From the NCBI GenBank assembly GCA_030686995.1, contig CM060697.1:99896147-99960146 (forward strand): DNA of 64,000 bases, in the 5' to 3' direction. How positions within the stretch are numbered: position 1 is the first letter of the stretch; every line of letters begins with the position of its first letter. This stretch comes from Artemisia argyi. Its lineage: Eukaryota > Streptophyta > Magnoliopsida > Asterales > Asteraceae. Positions 25,778 through 36,599 of the stretch are shown piece after piece. Made by a program: the position numbers and the translations under genes. Below the pieces are notes generated by a model, which was not told the DNA's origin, did no database searches, and worked only from the letters and a program-made list of their open reading frames with translations.

Positions 25778-26656
25778 TGTGATACTTTTATAGCATTACC
25801 AGAACAACAAGAGGAAAACTAGTTTAGGTTTGTAGCGCGAAAATCGAAGAAAACAATGCATGTTTTGCTAGATCATTTGTTATATCTGATTGAATTTTAT
25901 GTTATGTGGCTGTGGGAATTTGTTGGGGAGCTCTCATGAGGATCAAAAAATCCAGACTTCCATGACCCTTCACTTTTTACCTTTTAAATGCATACAAACA
26001 TTTAAATGTGTCATTGTCTGCCTTTCTTTTGTTTGCCTCTCTTTTGGATCTTTTTCAAACCATGTCGACAGTCTTTTTATTTTATAATTTTAGAGGTTGG
26101 TTTTAATTTTTAAAAATAGTTTACCTATGTAGAGTATGTGAACAAATAATATTATGCATCAAAATAAACATAATTGGAGTAAAGTTAAATAGATTCACGT
26201 CGCGAACTACCCTTTGCAAATTGACCAGTAAGTTTCATGAGTTAAGGTCCATGTGCATAGTCGCTAAGAAGTTGACAGCATTGTTGATTCGAACCTCTAG
26301 ATTGAATTACCGCCTAGGACTTACGCTTACTGTAAGATCATCACACTTACGAAAATGTGAAGAACAAAGTAATTTAGTTTTCACAATCAATATATAAGCT
26401 CGTAAAAGTTGTTAATAATGGCTGAACGTTCAATGATTCAGACTTGGTTTGAAATCATTTTGGGCCTCAATATAGCTTGTTCTAGAAATCATCATTGATG
26501 TGGGGTTATTGTCTTTTTGTCAATAGAAACTAACTGTTGTATTTACTATCCACATGATAAATATCATGTGTATTGAGATTTTTTGAGAAATTTATCTTTA
26601 TATAGTACACCAGTTTGACACTAAACTATCTATTCTTATCACTAATCAGTAATCAC
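25778..26656. other. Intergenic DNA between beta-amylase and Copia-2
   Basis: No gene is seen. The beta-amylase promoter should lie here on the minus strand. A minus-strand TATAAAA is present at 25786-25792, but it is only about ten bases before the exon-1 ATG, which is too close to serve that start codon. Confidence 0.4.
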
Positions 26657-26685
26657 TGTCCATAAAAGCCCAAGCCCGTGATTAA

Positions 26686-26837
26686 GAAACTTCTAGAATG
26701 ACGAAGAATGGTATGGAAGCTTCTAGAAAGTCATAGAATGGTATGAAAGCTTCTAGAAAGTCGTAAAGCTTCTAGAATGACAAAGAATGAGATGGAAGCT
26801 TCAAGAAAGTCATAGAATGGTATGGAAGCTTCTAGAA
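26686..26837 (+). promoter_or_regulatory. Heat-shock element array in Copia-2 5' LTR
   Basis: Four perfect three-unit heat-shock elements of the form GAAnnTTCnnGAA occur at 26686-26698, 26716-26728, 26795-26807 and 26825-26837. Two near copies sit between them. This is the site bound by heat-shock factor trimers. The array ends about 165 bases before the LTR TATA box. The Arabidopsis ONSEN element is a known Copia with functional HSEs in its LTR. Confidence 0.75.
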
Positions 26838-27001
26838 TGTTGTAGTAGATGATATCTACTAGAAGTATGTAGCAAATGCGATAGAAATATCTAGTGGTAG
26901 TTATCTAAAATTAGATAAGGATGATGATGTAATAAGAATTATCTAGATTCTGTTAGAATATCCATGGAAGTATTTTGGTTCTAAAATCTTCCATGGAGTA
27001 G

Positions 27002-27009
27002 TATAAATA
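27002..27009 (+). promoter_or_regulatory. TATA box in Copia-2 5' LTR
   Basis: TATAAATA is followed by a purine-rich leader, in the same position as 30413-30420 of the right LTR. Confidence 0.65.
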
Positions 27010-27132
27010 GGTTTAGGGTGAAGCATTTGTACCAACCGAAGCAAAAAGTTAAGGAATAAAAGTTCCATTGTGAAAGCTCTCTAAGTATTCCTCTCTTCGT
27101 AAGCCTAAAAGGCCCTCGTGTTTCCAACAAAG

Positions 27133-27144
27133 TGGTATCAGAGC
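27133..27144 (+). other. Primer-binding site of Copia-2 (initiator tRNA-Met)
   Basis: TGGTATCAGAGC begins three bases after the 5' LTR. It is the standard plant Copia primer-binding site, complementary to the 3' end of initiator methionine tRNA. It fixes the end of the left LTR and the orientation of the element. Confidence 0.92.
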
Positions 27145-27156
27145 TAGAAGATCGAG

Positions 27157-28070
27157 ATGTCAGGTGCAATGAACTTGTTCCAGTTTCCTCGTCTTACCAA
27201 AGACAACTATGGTAGTTGGTGCATTCGTATGAAGGCGTTGCTCGGCTCACATGATGTGTGGGAGATAGTCGAAAAAGGTGTTGAGAAAGTTGATGATGAA
27301 AGTTCGTTGAATGTCGCCCATAGGGTGGAGTTGCAAAAGGCAAGAAAGAAGGATCAAAGTGCTCTTACACTCATCTATCAATGTCTTGATGATGCGATGT
27401 TTGAGAAAGTTGCAAATGCAACTTCTAAGGAAGCGTGGGAGATCCTTCAAAATGCTTTCAAAGGAATTGGCAAGGTGAAAAAGGTACGTCTTCAAACTCT
27501 TAGAGGAGAGTTCGAAAAACTCCAAATGGAGGAATCCGAAACCATTTCGGATTATTTCACTCGTGTCTTGACCATTTCAAATGAAATGAAGAGAAATGGT
27601 GAAAGCTTGAGTGACACAAGGGTGATAGAAAAGATTCTTCGCTCTTTGCCACCAAGCTATGATTACATTGTTGTGGCCATAGAGGAGTCAAAATACATAG
27701 ACTCTATGACCATTGATCAACTCATGGGATATTTACAAGCCCATGATGAGAAGTTGAAGAAAAGAAGGGGGAAAGAACCCTTGGAGCAAGCTTTATATTC
27801 AAAGGTATCTTTCAAAGAAAGAGAAAAGAGCTTTCTACATGGAAAGGAGCAAGGAAGAGGACGCGGTATTTTTTGAGGTCGTGGTGGTTTCCAAGGCCGA
27901 GGACGAGGAAGAGGAAGAGAAGTTGTCAACAAAGAAGATGAAAACCAATGGTTTTCATATCGAAGAGGTCGTGGGAGAGGCTTTCAATCTCAAAGAGGAG
28001 GTAAGCCCCACATACAATGTTATAATTGTCGCAAATATGGTCATATGCCAGTGAGTGTAGTGGCTCAAGA
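27157..28070 (+). pseudogene. Copia-2 gag
   Basis: The gag frame opens at the ATG at 27157 with 239 residues of UBN2-type capsid sequence ([20 protein letters not shown], then [16 protein letters not shown]). It meets a TGA at 27874-27876 inside an Arg/Gly-rich region. Beyond it the same coding sequence continues through further RGRG repeats into a zinc knuckle (CYNCRKYGH) near 28017, where the frame shifts. The frame then continues as the protease frame. Confidence 0.82.
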
Positions 28071-30012
28071 CAAGTGGAAGAAAAAGCTAATCTTTTGGAG
28101 GTAGAAGACAAAGATGAGCTTACCTTGCTAATGGCAAGACATGACGAACAAGAAGAGAGGATAGAGCCATGGCATATAGATTCCGCTGCAAGTAACCATA
28201 TGACGGGAGAAGAAGATTTGTTCGTGGAGATGGAGGAAAGTAAAGGTAATGTCACCTTTGGAGACGAATCAAAGGCACCGGTGAAAGGAAAAGGTAAGAT
28301 ACTTATCCAAGCTAAAGATGGAAGTCGCCAATATATTTCAGACGTATACAATGTGCCCAATCTTAAAAGTAACATTTTAAGTGTGGGACAACTTTTAGAG
28401 AAAAACTACGATATTCATTTTAAAGATCGTAGTGCTACAATAAGAAATCCCGAAGGAAAGCTCATAGCTAAAGTCCCTATGACTAAAAACCGAATGTTCC
28501 TTCTAAACATTCAACATGATGAAGCTAAGTGCTTAAAGAGTTGTTTAAAGGATCATTCGTGGCTTTGGCACATGAGGTACGGGCACTTAAACTTTGGTGA
28601 CTTAAAATTATTATCCTCAAAGGGAATGGTGAAAGGGTTAGATCAAATTGATCATCCTAATCAAGTGTGTGAATGATGCCTTCTTGGGAAGCATGCTAGG
28701 AGTTCGTTCCCGAAAGAAGTGACATCAAGAGCTAAGGAGCCTCTACAACTAATTCACACGGATTTGTGTGGTCCCATTACTCCACCCTCTCATGGTAAGA
28801 ATCTTTACTTTATGCTCTTTATTGATGACTTTTCAAGAAAAACTTTGGTATATTTTCTAAAAGAAAAATCCCAAGCTTTTGAAGCTTTTAAGACATTTAA
28901 AGCTATGGTAGAAAAGGAGAAAGGTTTAAAAATAAAATCCATGAGATCCGATAGAGGTGGAGAATTTTTATCAAAAGAATTTAACAAATTTTGTGAGGAT
29001 AATGGGATCCGGAGATTTCTAACGGCTCCTTACTCCCCACAACAAAATGGAGTGGTGGAGAGAAAGAATAGAACCATTCTCAATATGGTCCGAAGCATGT
29101 TGAAAAGTAAGAAGATGCCAAAGGAGTTTTGGGCCGAAGCGGTTGACTGTGCGGTATATCTATTGAACCGGTGTCCGTCAAAGAGTTTAGATAACAAGAC
29201 TCCACAAGAAGCATGGAATGGGATGAAGCCTACCGCCTCTCACCTAAGGGTATTCGGAAGCATAGCGTATGTTCACGTTCCAAGCCAAAGGCGATCCAAG
29301 CTTGATGATAGAAGTGAGAAGCATGTGTTCGTTGGCTACGACAAGCAGTCGAAAGGTTATAAGCTCTATAATCCAATCACAAGGAAGGTGGTAGTGAGTA
29401 GAGACGTAGAGTTCGATGAAGAAGAAGCATAGGATTGGAGCATTAAAGAAAATGAAAGGTATGACTTTCTTCCTATCACTGATGAAGAAGAGACATGTGA
29501 ATCAAGTGAAGAAGTCCAACAACCTCAAAGTCCAACTCCAACCCAAGACTCACCTTCAAGTTCAAGTGAAGGAGAACCAAAGACAAGAAGTTTACAGGAG
29601 CTCTACGAGGTAACTGACGAGATACCCCTTCTTTGTTTATATGTTGACTGTGAACCTTTAGTTTTCGAAGAAGCTATGAAAAGCAAGAAATGGAGACAAG
29701 CCATGGACGAGGAGATAAATTCAATAGTGAAGAATGATACGTGGGAGTTGACGACCCTTCCGAAAGGCCAAAAGGCTATTGGAGTCAAGTGGGTATACAA
29801 GGCCAAGAAAAACGCCAAATGTGAAGTGAAGAAGTACAAAGCAAGTCTTGTGGCTAAAAGGTACAAGAAAAAGCATGGTATCGACTATGAAGAGGAAGGA
29901 TGTAAGAATGATACATGCGAGATCCGAAAACCAGGTTGTAGATATCTTCACCAAGCCGTTCAACGAGCGAGATTTCTCAAGACTAAGGATGATGCTTGGA
30001 GTCGGGAAATCA
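28071..30012 (+). pseudogene. Copia-2 pol, stopped and internally deleted
   Basis: Protease has WHIDSAASNHMTG, where the usual DSG is changed to DSA. GAG-pre-integrase follows with SWLWHMRYGHLNF. A TGA near 28674 interrupts the HHCC finger. Integrase continues from about 28719 with IHTDLCGPI, SDRGGEF and PYSPQQNGVVERKN. Another stop at 29430 precedes the RT start (WRQAMDEEINSI). After HGIDYEE the sequence jumps to MIHARSENQVVDIFTKPF in another frame, the last part of RNase H. The catalytic RT core is therefore missing. Confidence 0.88.
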
Positions 30013-30026
30013 AGTTTAAAGGGGGG
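30011..30026 (+). other. Polypurine tract of Copia-2
   Basis: CAAGTTTAAAGGGGGG directly precedes the right LTR start TGTTGG. It primes plus-strand synthesis and fixes the true 5' end of the LTR. Confidence 0.85.
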
Positions 30027-30537
30027 TGTTGGATCGTAAACTTGATTTAGTCCAATAAAGATTGGACTGTCCATAAAAGCCCAAGCCCGTGATCAAGAAG
30101 CTTCTAGAATGACGAAGAATGGTATGGAAGCTTCTAGAAAGTCGTAGAATGGTATGGAAGCTTCTAGAAAGTCGTAAAGCTTCTAGAATGACAAAGAATG
30201 GGATGGAAGCTTCAAGAAAGTCATAGAATGGTATGGAAGCTTCTAGAATGTTGTAGTAAATGATATCTACTAGAAGTATGTAGCAAATGCGATAGAAATA
30301 TCTAGTGGTAGTTATCTAAAATTAGATAAGGATGATGATGTAATAAGAATTATCTAGATTATGTTAGAATATCCATGGAAGTATCTTGGTTCTAGAATCT
30401 TCCATGGAGTAGTATAAATAGGTTTAGGGTGAAGCATTACCAACCGAAACAAAAAGTTAAGGAATAAAAGTTCCATTGTGAAAGCTCTCTAAGTATTCCT
30501 CTTTTCGTAAGCCTAAAAGGCCCTCGTGTTTCCAACA
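30027..30537 (+). repeat. 3' LTR of Copia-2 (511 bp, full length)
   Basis: It runs from TGTTGGATCG to TTTCCAACA. The first 41 bases are unique to this copy, and the rest matches the left LTR. It is the better reference for the family's LTR. Confidence 0.9.
30097..30402 (+). promoter_or_regulatory. Heat-shock element array in Copia-2 3' LTR
   Basis: Perfect GAAnnTTCnnGAA sites lie at 30097-30109, 30127-30139, 30157-30169, 30206-30218 and 30236-30248. An opposite-phase TTCnnGAAnnTTC lies at 30390-30402, eleven bases before the TATA box at 30413-30420. That is six perfect sites in one LTR. As the 3' LTR it would direct transcription outward into the flanking DNA. Confidence 0.75.
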
Positions 30538-33190
30538 TTTATCTCCAACTTGTACTTTCTCATCCACTCCTTGCTTTGATAAGTTAAGTGAAATGAAAGT
30601 CGATTTTGATCTGCCGAGCTCCACCCTGCCCGCATTTTTTTCCTTTTATATATTTTTTTTGAAGGGGCTGTTTTTGTCGCATGTTTTGTACCTTTATTAT
30701 TCATTAAGGACCGATCTGGTCATCGATTTTGTATCTACCGCTAAAACAAATATGCAAATGTTTAAGTCGCGAGAGGATCCTTGTTTCGAATTCTCCAAAA
30801 TTGCAAAAATTAATGAGTTTTTGGGACCAAGCTTTGTATGTCTGAGTTACAAATCAAGTTGAAAACTCAAATTTGTATGCATTTTATCCTCATCTGTAAT
30901 TCTTTACCCATCTTATACTCCCCCGTCCCAAAATTATTGTCTCCATTATTTTTGTTTGTGTTATACAATACTTGATGAAAATTATACCAATGAAAATACA
31001 TTTAAAACTCAATCCGTTCATATATTTTGCATAAGGTATTATGTAATATAAACAAAAATACTGCATGTCAAAGTTGAAAAATAAAGATCGAAAAAATAAA
31101 ATAATGACAAAAATTTTGAGACGGAAGGAGTCCCTATGGTTTGCTCAGATTACATGCTTAGTCATTGGACTTTCAAAATTGCAGGCGGCCTCCCTGTGGG
31201 AAGTTTTTGGTTTCGTTTTGGTCCCTGGCCACTAACGAAATAATCCTTGTAGTTTGCTCAGAATTGCACGTTAAACGAAACCCAAAGCTCCCCACAAGGA
31301 GGCCGCCTGCAATTTCGAAAGACCAGAGACTAAACATGCAATCTGAGCAAACCACAAGGACCATTTCTGCAATTTACTCTAAAACCAGACTCGTACGATG
31401 TCTCAATATCATCAATAAAAGAATCAATAATTGTTCATTCAGAAATGGCTCCACAAACTTTTAACCTTAAAAATTGAGGCAAATGTTACATTGATGGCAC
31501 AATTTCTACCACTATTTTCCACATAAGTTATAGGCGTGTTTTACATGTGTTGATAAACTATTACATTTGTGTCCCCACAAAATATTTATTGTCCAATTGG
31601 ATTTAAGATAGCTTTATCTCATCTCTTTGCTATAACCTATAAGTTTTGCCGTATGAAGAGTAAATATGTGTGTTCTGGCGATCAATATATGGTCGTTTTT
31701 CCTTGATCTGACATTTTTTGAAAATACGTAAATGTTGTATCATATGTTAGACATACTAAGTGTCTATATGTTTTGAGTTGAGAAATTATCACTCGGGAAA
31801 TAAATTAAAGAGTGCTTTTGAATTCTACCAAAACGAATGATCAGGGTTATAATAGCTACTGAAACGAAGAATAGATCTTATTAGTTTCATTCTTTAACAA
31901 TCCTAGTAAAATAAATCTGGTTAGTTTTATTCTTTGATCCTAGTAGTACGAAGAATAAAGGGTAAATTGTCGAGAAATGTAATATTAGATACATAATTTG
32001 ACAATAAATGGTACCGGATTGTTAAAGAACGAATTTTCGGTTTCGACCCTCCGAATTTTTTTTTTGCGATGTAGGGGTATATAGCTTTCGCGTAGAAAAA
32101 TTTCGGTATATTCGGTTTTGACCCCCCAAAATTTCGGTATTACCCGAAAAATAGCGTTAGGAAAAAAAAATTAGATCCCGACCCCCTACTGAAAATTTTC
32201 TAGCTTCGCCACTGGTAGTAGTCACCACCTTCCTTATCATATAACTATATCTCATTTAAACACAAATATACCTAATAACACACTCATAAAAAAACCATCA
32301 CCATTTTGGCATTTTCATTCCATTTGGTGGTCACCACCATCAAATCACCAATTTCTTTACCCAATTACCAGTGGCCTCTCCTCCATATAATGAAACTTTA
32401 CTCATGATTCTGCTAATCTAGACCAAGTGTGGGGCTTAGGCATTCTTATGGCGAACCTGATACGGGATTCATATCAAAATTTACACTCTTACTACTTAGT
32501 TGGGAATTACGCGTAGATAAAAATATTACAACGAGGAATTTTAGCTTCGGATTTTAAGTAATTAAAAGGTAAAGTATTTCATATGACTTGTATTTCATGA
32601 AAAATAGTACATAAAAAAGACTGAGTTTTTTCCTGGCCTTTTATTACATAAAAATTCAAAGGTTAAAATGCCATGTCATAACTTTGTTATACACATAACA
32701 CATGTAATACCCGACTAAGCAAGATCGAAGAAGAATTTTAAGAAATATCTCGTTTTTTTGTTAATATACAACATAAGTTTAACACCATATTCTCGTTTTT
32801 GTCATCAAATTGATTTCGCAAAGGAGTGAGAAACTATTAGATTCTCATTATTGTCAAATTTTATATCTTATGTTAAATTTCTTGGCAATTTTCTATCTAA
32901 AATAAATACCATGATTTGATTGTGAGCACAGACTCTCAATTGAAACAGTAAATGAGTGAGACATCAAACTACTCTCCCTGTCTCAAAATTATATTCCCTA
33001 TTTTTTATTTTAAGATGTCTCAATAATAGTCATCTTCTTGTGTCAACTAATCTATAGAAACTAGAAGGGATGGGTTGAATAGTTTTACCATTTATAATTA
33101 CTTATTAAAATCGTTTTTGCCTCCGTTAGGTCCGTTTATATTTTTATTTCAAAGTTACTAGATTTGCTAGTTATGTGATATTAAATTATA
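30538..33190. other. Gene-poor DNA with dispersed repeats
   Basis: No gene is seen. It contains a hairpin-forming repeat (31134-31356). The stretch around 32030-32215 (TTTCGGTATTACCCGAAAAATAGC, CTAGCTTCGCCACTGG) is a type I associate with dispersed noncoding plant repeats. The remainder is AT-rich. Confidence 0.4.
31134..31356. repeat. Inverted repeat, ~83-bp arms
   Basis: The left arm 31134-31218 and the right arm 31274-31356 are near reverse complements. Shared anchors are GGTTTGCTCAGATT, TTGCAGGCGGCCTCC and TTTCGTTT in the left arm, against AAACGAAACC, GGAGGCCGCCTGCAA and AATCTGAGCAAACC in the right. A second, shorter copy of the AGTTTGCTCAGAATTGCA motif lies in the loop at about 31253. 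It is probably a MITE or foldback element. The open frames across it on both strands are by-products of the symmetry. Confidence 0.7.
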
Positions 33191-34300
33191 GATGTACATG
33201 TGTAAAGAAAATAGTAAAGGAAAGAACACAAGCAAAGGAGACTCCGAGATTTACAGTGGTTCAGCACGAAGCTCATTCTTCGTCCTACTCCACTCCCCGA
33301 GTACCACACTCGAGAGTTTTCAATCACTATGTCAACACACTCCCTCAGGCGGAACAATCCGTACACAGGCTTACACCAAGTTTAACGACACTAAGCGGAA
33401 TGTCGAGTCTTAATCCTAGGTAGAACCAATCTACACCGAAGCCCACGTGGCCACACGAACAAGAACTCTTGTCTCACTTCGATCGACACACGATCCAAGT
33501 CTTCACACAAACGAGCACTCCCGTTCACTTGAATCTACACACGATTCAAGCCTTCACACACGGACTTCACTAAGTCCAAATCTTCACACTATAACTCCAC
33601 TAAGTCCTAGCCTTCACACAACACCCGAACTATTACAAGTCCTATTCTAAATACAACACTTCTTAGACTTACACCTTTGTCCAAGTTCACCCTAACACAA
33701 CTAGTCACGACTCACACACAAGTCGGATTCATAATATTACAACATATACAGATGAAAGAGTAGGAGGAATAATAGAATCATAACACTTGTTGTTTGTGTG
33801 TGACTCAATAACACATCGATTCTTGATGACTTAGAGTGTTCTTCTCTTGCACTTTTTTGTAGAGGATTAGAGAATCACTTATAAACACATACCGACATGT
33901 TATAATGATCAAAGAATTAAGAAAGAAAGAATATAAAGTTTTTGTGCAAAGTGGCTTATTTTTCTGAAAGGAACAATTCTGTATTTATAAGGGCCAGGAG
34001 GAGCGGGGGACAGTCCCTTAAAGGCAGACGGCCTTTTATCACTAAGGGACCGTCGTCCTATTTACAGGACCGTCCAAACATATGCTCCTATTTTTGTCCT
34101 GACGTGGTGAAAGTTTATCTGGTGAAAAACTTAACTGGTGTTAGACCCGTTTCCCGGGTACTTGGACCCCACCCTAGATGTAATGGACTAAGAGCCTTAC
34201 GTGGTCGGTTAGTCAACAAATATCATGATATGGTCAAACCCGATAATCATAGTATTTCGTAATGTGGTTTTAGAAGTATTATGTGTCATAAGTAAGAGGG
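33190..34300 (-). mobile_element. LTR-like block, minus orientation, ends unresolved
   Basis: The segment ATTTACAGTGGTTCAGCACGAA near 33251 and the degenerate TTCACAC...CACTAAGTCC tandem repeats (about 33480-33640) resemble LTR sequence of some plant retroelements. On the minus strand TTATAAATACAG lies near 33974-33985, a plausible LTR TATA box. No coding sequence, primer-binding site or target duplication could be fixed, so it may be a solo LTR or a truncated one. Confidence 0.35.
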
Positions 34301-34343
34301 ATAAGAACTTGAGGGACCTAAGTTGACAAAATATCAAACTGGT

Positions 34344-34445
34344 ACTAGAACCAACTTGTTCTAGTACTAGAACCACCTTGTTCTAGCCTGCAGCGACTAA
34401 TCTTGCCAATTCCTTAAACTGCCACTAGAACTAACTTGTTCTAGT
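34344..34445. repeat. Three 22-bp palindromes (ACTAGAAC...GTTCTAGT)
   Basis: The units at 34344-34365, 34366-34386 and 34424-34445 each pair ACTAGAAC with GTTCTAG across a short spacer. Two are directly abutting. They form hairpins with 7-8-bp stems. They belong to no element whose limits I could define. Confidence 0.7.
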
Positions 34446-34875
34446 ATCAAGATTAAATTGTTATAGGACCAAAGGGACTAAAGTTTCCATTTAGGCAAAC
34501 TTCCAACTATCAAATGTCTAGAGAATTCTCTAGACTTCTATAAGGTTTATTTTGGATAAGAAGTATGTGTGTTTATGTGGTGTCAGCAAGAGAGAAAGAG
34601 AGGAAAAGAGTAGGATCATCTTGGAGGTAATTTGGTGAAGGATTGAAGTTTCAACACTAGTGATATGTACCTAGCTATGATCCTCCCTACAAGTAAGTAT
34701 TCATTATCTTGATAATTAAGTGGTTTAGATTAATATGTTAAGTGGGTTTTCATCATCTGATCAAAGTATGATCATATGATGATATAGAAGGATGATTGGT
34801 TAAGTTAAGGTGGGTTATTATAACCCTTGTTTATGTATTTGATTGTTATGTTACTAGGTTTGGTAATGAATAAAG

Positions 34876-35426
34876 TGTTAATACAAATATCGCCTAAAAA
34901 TGTTATTTATATTTTACGATCTTTGCTAAGTTTTGTTAACGACAAAGTGTAAACTTTGGTTTCTAGTAAAACATAATTTTAGTTTAAAGACTTGCATAAC
35001 TAAACATTTGCTACATTTACATTTCATATAAAACACAACACTTTTTATATTTCTTAAAATAGAAAAATATTAACATCACATCATTCATTTATGGTAACTT
35101 TGTGTGTTTGACTTACCATAACCTCTTATACATTTTTGGAAGTATTCCACTTTTGATTCAATGTGTTTGACTAGAATTTAGTTGATGTGACTTTGGTTGG
35201 TTTGGAAAGATTTATTGCAAAACCTTCTGTCAGCCGGCGGAACCCTGGAGATACACGGGCGGAACCCATCTGAGGGTTCCGCCGTATCCGCCAGGCCTGC
35301 AGAATGTTTTGCTATAAATACCAAGCCATTTGTTTGTATTTAGGTTTTATCACTTCTCATTACATTTTACACACAGACATTCATATCATTTATCTAACCC
35401 TTTAACATTTCATTTTGTGTGAAGTT
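34876..35426 (+). repeat. Sirevirus 5' LTR, 3'-truncated (551 bp)
   Basis: The sequence matches 54224-54420 plus 62030-62384 of the 3' LTR, then stops abruptly at GTGTGAAGTT, where gag coding begins. It retains the promoter palindromes and the TATA box. Confidence 0.92.
35236..35320 (+). promoter_or_regulatory. Sirevirus promoter module 1: palindromes plus TATA box
   Basis: GGCGGAACCC occurs at 35236-35245 and 35258-35267. The second copy pairs perfectly with GGGTTCCGCC at 35274-35283 across a six-base loop. GTATCCGCC and CCTGCAGAA follow, then the TATA box GCTATAAATA near 35311-35320. The 3' LTR has the same hairpin at 62216-62241. Palindromic repeats near the Sirevirus LTR promoter have been described in other plants. 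The motif here appears to be this family's version. Confidence 0.8.
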
Positions 35427-36594
35427 AAAATGATGCTTTACAATGCTTTGCCTAAGAAAGAATATGAAAGAGTCTTTATGTGTAAAACCGCCAAAGAAAT
35501 TTGGCAATCTTTAATAGTCACTCATCAAGGAAACTCACAAGTTAAGGATAACAAAATTGATCTTCTTGTTCAACAATATGAACAATTTGCTATTCCCGAA
35601 GATGAGACTATTGATAGTGCATATGCTAGGTTTAACACTATTATTACTTCACTTAAAGCACTTGATGAATCTTTTTGTAGCAAGAATTTTGTCAGGAAAT
35701 TCCTTAGAGCACTCCATCTGAAGTGGAGAGCAAAAGTGACGGCAATTGAAGAATCCAAGGATCTTTCAAGCATGTCACTTGACGAGCTAATTGGAAACCT
35801 CAAAGTTCATGAAATGGTAATGGAAAAAGATTCGAAAATAGTTAAAGGCAAGAAAGAAAAGGTTAAGTCCATTGCCTTGAAAGCTAGAGTCCAATCAAGT
35901 GATGATGAAGAATCTAGTTCGGATAGTGATGATGAAGAATATGCCATGGCCGTTAGAGACTTTAAGAAATTCTTTCGTAAACGAGGGAAGTTTGTAAGGC
36001 AACCTAAAGATGACAAGAAAACCTTCCGAAAAGATCGTGATGATAGGAAAGGAAAGGTTTAAAGGAAATGCTTTAGGTGTGGAGACACAAGTCATCTCAT
36101 AGGAGAATGTCCAAAACCACCCAAAAGCAAATCTCAACAAGCGTTTGTGGGTGGTGCTTGGAGTGACTATGAAGAAGATGACGATGAGACGAAAAATGAT
36201 GAAATTGCTCTCATGGCTCACGACTCAAATGAGGTACTCTCCGACTCATCTTACTCTTCTATTGATGATGACACTTTACAAAAAGAATATAAAAAACTTT
36301 GTGTATTAAGCTTAAAAATCATAAACAAAAATAATTTTTTGAAAACTAAAAAGGAGTTTTTAGAAAATGAAGTTTATGAGTTAAAAGAAAAAGCTAAGAG
36401 ATTAGAAAAGAGTAAAGGTATTGACACATCGTGCAAATCGTGTGAAGAGCTTAAACTCGAAATTAAGAAACTTAGAATTACTCAAGATGATCTAATAAAA
36501 CAAACCACAAAGTTTAAGAAGTTCGATAAAAGTATTTCTTGTGCGGATGAAATTATGAAACTTCAAAAGTCACCATTTGATAAAACAGGACTAG
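35427..36594 (+). pseudogene. Sirevirus gag, N-terminally deleted and stopped
   Basis: Coding begins in mid-capsid ([21 protein letters not shown]) after the deletion, with the UBN2-type segment continuing to [11 protein letters not shown]. An acidic Ser/Asp stretch follows ([15 protein letters not shown]). A TAA near 36060 falls just before the CCHC knuckle CFRCGDTSHLIGEC. The frame then resumes in a coiled-coil-prone region (LKIINKNNFLKTKKEFLENEVYEL) and is cut at 36599 by the inserted LTR-like element. Its continuation is at 39896. Confidence 0.88.
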
Positions 36595-36599
36595 GTTTC

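Larger units (their letters stand above)
26657..27129 (+). repeat. 5' LTR of Copia-2 (473 bp, 5'-truncated)
   Basis: The sequence from TGTCCATAAAAGCC to TTTCCAACA matches the right LTR closely. The first 41 bases present in the right copy (30027-30067) have no counterpart at its left boundary. A U3 repeat built on GGTATGGAAGCTTCTAGAA is followed by a TATA box at 27002-27009. Confidence 0.88.
26657..30537 (+). mobile_element. Copia-2, internally deleted Copia element with heat-shock-element LTRs
   Basis: Two LTRs enclose a primer-binding site, gag, protease, integrase, a fragment of reverse transcriptase, an RNase H tail and a polypurine tract, in Ty1/copia order on the plus strand. The right LTR begins TGTTGGATCG directly after the polypurine tract. 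The left LTR lacks the matching first 41 bases, and its outer boundary shows no target duplication with the right side. Most of reverse transcriptase and RNase H is deleted between about 29895 and 29905, and there are stops in gag and pol. The element cannot move on its own. Confidence 0.92.

Noticed and set aside
26686..26837. Direct repeats that could suggest a CRISPR-like array
   Set aside because: The units lie in the LTR U3 of a plant retrotransposon and are heat-shock elements. There are no unique spacers.
31165..31464. Open frames on both strands over the 31.1-31.4 kb hairpin
   Set aside because: They arise from the symmetry of the inverted repeat and show no domain.
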